In this document: positions 60,799 through 64,000 of the stretch, one piece after another
Layout: each line of letters starts with the position of its first letter
Numbering within the stretch: the first letter of the stretch is position 1
Assembly: GCA_964247055.1 (NCBI GenBank)
Contig: OZ176050.1
Location: 3,782,001-3,846,000 of the forward strand
Source of the DNA: Paragordius varius
Lineage: Eukaryota; Nematomorpha
DNA length: 64,000 nt
Reading direction: 5' to 3'
Made by a program: the position numbers and the translations under genes
Notes under the pieces: model-generated
Databases searched by the model: none
What the model saw: only the letters and a program-made list of their open reading frames with translations
What the model was told of the DNA's origin: nothing

Positions 60799-63700
60799 CA
60801 GGGCTTGGAACCAGTTCAAAAAAAGTGGAACAGATGGAACCGGAACCCCGTTAATTCCTAAATAATTTAGCGGTTCCTGAGCCGGTTCTTTATATTTAGA
60901 ACTGGTTCCATTTTCGGTTCCTGACTTTTGATTAAATGATTTTACAAAATTATTATAATAATAATCCAACCAAAATATTAACAATTATAAAAACAATTTA
61001 TTATAAACTAGCGTGAATCTCGTGCTGCTACGCAGCCCGAGGAAGTCCTTCGGACTTCTGGGGGGAGGGGGGGGTTCGAAGTTTGGATTTGAATGGGTTT
61101 ACCGGTTTTCCTGTACCAGATCACAAAGCCAGCATTTTCCATTTTTATAAATATATAGATGAGGATAAATAATGTATTAATATCCATATATCTTTTAACA
61201 TGCTATACATATGATAGATACTCCTTACTCAGCAGTTATCATCAAAGAAACGCTTGACTAAAATTTTTTTCTTTTAACAGGCAATACGAAAAAACCTTCT
61301 CGAATTTTTAGAGTCTCATACCGTGGACAAAAAAATACAATCAAAAAAATATTTTTGTGGACTTTGTTTTTTTTGAAAAAAATGGCATTTTACGGGGGTA
61401 GCGGGTAAAAAGAGGGCCTAAATCAAAAAAGTGACTCGACCATGTTCAGCGCGATCAAAAATAAGTAAACAAAAATCATATTTGAAATTGAATGGTCCAA
61501 CACGTTCTCCAAAAAATTGACTTAACCCATTTTTCACACGGGGTGGGCCAAAACTGGGGACCTAATTCCAAAAAAGCGAAGCTATTGTCGGGGCATTTAT
61601 TAATGATTAAATTTTTTCGATGTTTGGATTTGAATGGCTTCACCGGTTTTCCGGAAACAGATCACAAAGTTATATGAAAAATCAGTTTTTAGCGGGTAGC
61701 TCCTTACCAAGCAGCTATCATCAAATAAACGGTGGACTAAAATTTTTGCCTTTTAACAGGGAATACGTGGAATCCATATTGAATTTTTACGGTCTCATAC
61801 CTAGGGCGAAAAATCGATTTAAAAAATTATTTTTGTGGACTTTGTTTTTTGAAAAAGGTGGCATTTTACGGGGGGAGCGGGTAAAAAGAGGGCCTAAATC
61901 AAAAAAGTGGCTCGGCTATGTTCGGCGCAATCGAAAATAAGTAAACAAAAATTATATTTGAAATTGAATGGTCCAACACGTTCTCCGGAAAATTGTCTCA
62001 AAAACACGATTTTGTGGACTTCTGTTTTTTAAAAAAACCCATTTTTCATACGGGGTGGGCTCGAACTGGGGGCCTATTTCAAAAAAAGGGCGAAGCTATT
62101 GTCGGGACATTTATTAATGATTATATTTTTTCGATATTTGGATTTGATTGGGTCTACCGGTTTTCCTGTACCAGATCACAAAGCCAGCATTTTCCATTTT
62201 TATAAATATATAGATGAGGATAAATAATGTATTAATATCCATATATCTTTTAACATGCTATACATATGATAGATACTCCTTACTCAGCATCTATCATCAA
62301 AGAAACGCTTGACTAAAATTTTTTTCTTTTAACAGGCAATACGAAAAATCTTTCTCGAATTTTTACAGTCTCATACCGTGGGCAAAAAAATACAATCAAA
62401 AAAATATTTTTGTGGACTTTGTTTTTTTTGAAAAAAATGGCATTTTACGGGGGGAGCGGGTCAAAAGAGGGCCTAAATCAAAAAAGTGACTCGACTATGT
62501 TCGGCGCAATCGAAAATAAGTAAACAAAAATCATATTTGAAATTGAATGGTCCAACACGTTCTCCAAAAAATTGACTTAACCCATTTTTCACACGGGGTG
62601 GGCCCAAACTGGGGACCTAATTCCAAAAAAGGGCGAAGCTATTGTCGGGGCATTCATTAATGATTATATTTTTTCGATGTTTGGATTTGAATGGGTTCAC
62701 CGGTTTTCCGGAAACAGATCACAAAGTTATATGAAAAATCAGTTTTTAGCGGGTAGCTCCTTACCCAGCAGCTATCATCAAATAAACGGTGGACTAAAAT
62801 TTTTGCCTTTTAACAGGGAATACGTGGAATCTTTATTGAATTTTTACGGTCTCATACCTAGGGCGAAAAATCGATTTAGAAAATTATTTTTGTGGACTTT
62901 GTTTTTTGAAAAAAATGGCATTTTACGGGGGGAGCGGGTAAAAAGAAAGCCTAAATCAAAAAAGTGGCTCGACTATGTTCGGCGCAATCGAAAATAACTA
63001 AATAAAAATCATATTTAAAATTGAATGGTCCAACACGTTCTCCGGAAAATTGTCTCAAAAACACGATTTTGTGGACTTCTGTTTTCAAAAAAAACCCGTT
63101 TTTCATACGGGGTGGGCCCGAACTGGGGGCCTATTTCAAAAAAAGGGCGAAGCTATTGTCGGGACATTTATTAATGATTATATTTTTTCGATATTTGGAT
63201 TTGATTGGGTCTACCGGTTTTCCTGTACCAGATCACAAAGCCAGCATTTTCCATTTTTATAAATATATAGATTTCCAAATGTATAGTGAAAGAAATATAG
63301 TTTAGCATAATAAATGAAACAAATTATAAAAATATAATAGGAAAATGTATAAGTACAAAGGTATATAATGAGTGTTAAATGAAGTATGGAATCTAAAATA
63401 ATCTTTATTTAACTTTAAAAAAATTTGCAATCAATTTGTTGTTAAAACTGCTCTTCAGGTCTGAAAATAAATTAAGGGTTTAAAAACTCCTTTCAAAGGA
63501 GATTAATTTATACTAACATGTCTATTATAAATAAACTTGCGTTATGACTTTTTTTTTAAAACAGCCTAATCACCCAAAATTCAGAGAGTGCTAATATATT
63601 TTAGGCGCTTAGTTTTAGGTTTGAATTATTTAATATGTAGTGGTACAATCTTAAATAAAATAAAAGTTTATAATTCATATGGGAACCAGTAATTAAGGGG

Positions 63701-63817
63701 GTGGAACCGGAACCGGGTTGGTTCTTAAACGGTTGGAACCCGAACCCCTTTGGTTCGATCCCAATGGAACCGATTCTTGTTAAAATCCCAGGAACCGGGT
63801 TCCGGTTTCAAGCCCTG
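60799..63817. mobile_element. hAT-type non-autonomous element split by a Helitron insertion
   Basis: It starts CAGGGCTTGGAACC and ends with the complement of CAGGGCTTGAAACC. The flanks are identical 8-bp duplications ATAATTTA (60791-60798 and 63818-63825). Without the inserted Helitron (61018-63271) it is 765 bp. Both subterminal regions are packed with GGAACC/GGTTCC words. There is no transposase. Confidence 0.9.
61018..63271 (-). mobile_element. Tandem multimer of the non-autonomous Helitron, nested in a hAT element
   Basis: Minus orientation. The 5' TC is at 63271-63270 preceded by A; the 3' CTAG is at 61021-61018 followed by T, with the same two stem-loops as the single copy (61029-61069). 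Two complete units repeat with periods 1,055 and 1,057 bp (5'-terminal block TTTATAAATATATAGA near 61147, 62202 and 63258). Only one 3' hairpin end and one free 5' end exist. Each unit contains about six 140-220 bp monomers. Similarity between units is high. Confidence 0.85.
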
Positions 63818-63825
63818 ATAATTTA

Positions 63826-64000
63826 GTCCCAATTAAATTGCTTGGTAAATTCAAATTTAAACTCCTCGAAAAATTCATTTTCTTTCAAAACAAATTTGCA
63901 TTAAATATGAAATGATTCTATCAATCATGGGGTCGATTCGGCACATTTGAATAAAAATACTGTTAATGGATATTAAAAGGATTTGCCCTGAATGTCTATT
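63826..64000. other. Window end, nothing recognised
   Basis: AT-rich flank with no coding or repeat signal identified. Confidence 0.5.

Noticed and set aside
61620-62997. Two 106-residue open frames (61620-61940 and 62677-62997) nearly identical to each other, plus related frames at 45413-46048
   Set aside because: They lie in corresponding positions of tandem Helitron units, so similarity follows from duplication. The 45-kb copy breaks the frame, and no protein family is recognisable.
1-64000. Search for LTR retroelement, Polinton or other capsid-bearing remnants
   Set aside because: No gag, protease, integrase, capsid or long terminal repeats were recognised by eye. All mobile elements found are DNA transposons, Helitrons, MITEs or LINE pieces.

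Overview
The window is very AT-rich nuclear DNA from an animal. It carries long spliced genes, abundant (TA)n microsatellites and many small DNA transposons. Codon use is strongly A/T-biased and one gene is full of Asn-rich inserts. The gene content (a Trio RhoGEF and a CUB-CUB-LDLa membrane protein of the Culd/Neto kind) points to an invertebrate, most likely an arthropod or another protostome. I cannot name the species. Three introns of only 26-31 nt are unusually small for an animal.

Layout. (1) 53-2816, plus strand: the 3' part of a cytosolic-type (MTHFD1-like) methylenetetrahydrofolate dehydrogenase/cyclohydrolase. It ends after this domain and lacks the formate-THF ligase domain. (2) 2817-10414: gene-free, with a (TA)n tract, a decayed ~150-bp tandem repeat and a hAT MITE with a perfect 8-bp target duplication. 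(3) 10415-44767, plus strand: a 47-exon Trio-family gene whose exon phases close to one 3,037-residue frame. It encodes a SEC14 domain, spectrin repeats, one DH-PH module and a low-complexity tail. No second GEF, SH3, Ig or kinase region is present. Its introns hold a hAT element, LINE pieces, a PIF/Harbinger element, two MITE families and an RTE-like LINE. (4) 45317-46212: a short non-autonomous Helitron with textbook ends. (5) 46950-53214, minus strand: an 8-exon gene closing to 896 residues, with signal peptide, two CUB regions, LDLa, one membrane span and a long Asn-rich tail. It is convergent with Trio. (6) 53215-57291: gene-free. (7) 57300-60688: a hAT transposon with 13-bp terminal inverted repeats (TIRs) and an 8-bp target site duplication (TSD). 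It contains a broken transposase and a second, shrunken transposase copy in inverted orientation. (8) 60799-63817: a second hAT-type element, into which a tandem multimer of the same Helitron family (61018-63271) has inserted.

Trio would act as a Rac/RhoG-type exchange factor at the membrane and cytoskeleton, and the CUB/LDLa protein as a cell-surface receptor or co-receptor. The folate enzyme is housekeeping one-carbon metabolism. Nothing in the sequence links the three functionally. The most notable non-genic signals are the Helitron monomer family in three states (single copy, tandem array, fossil satellite), the inverted-repeat hAT and the ultrashort introns. I saw no LTR retrovirus-like, Polinton or toxin-gene remains. 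No tRNA, rRNA or CRISPR was found.
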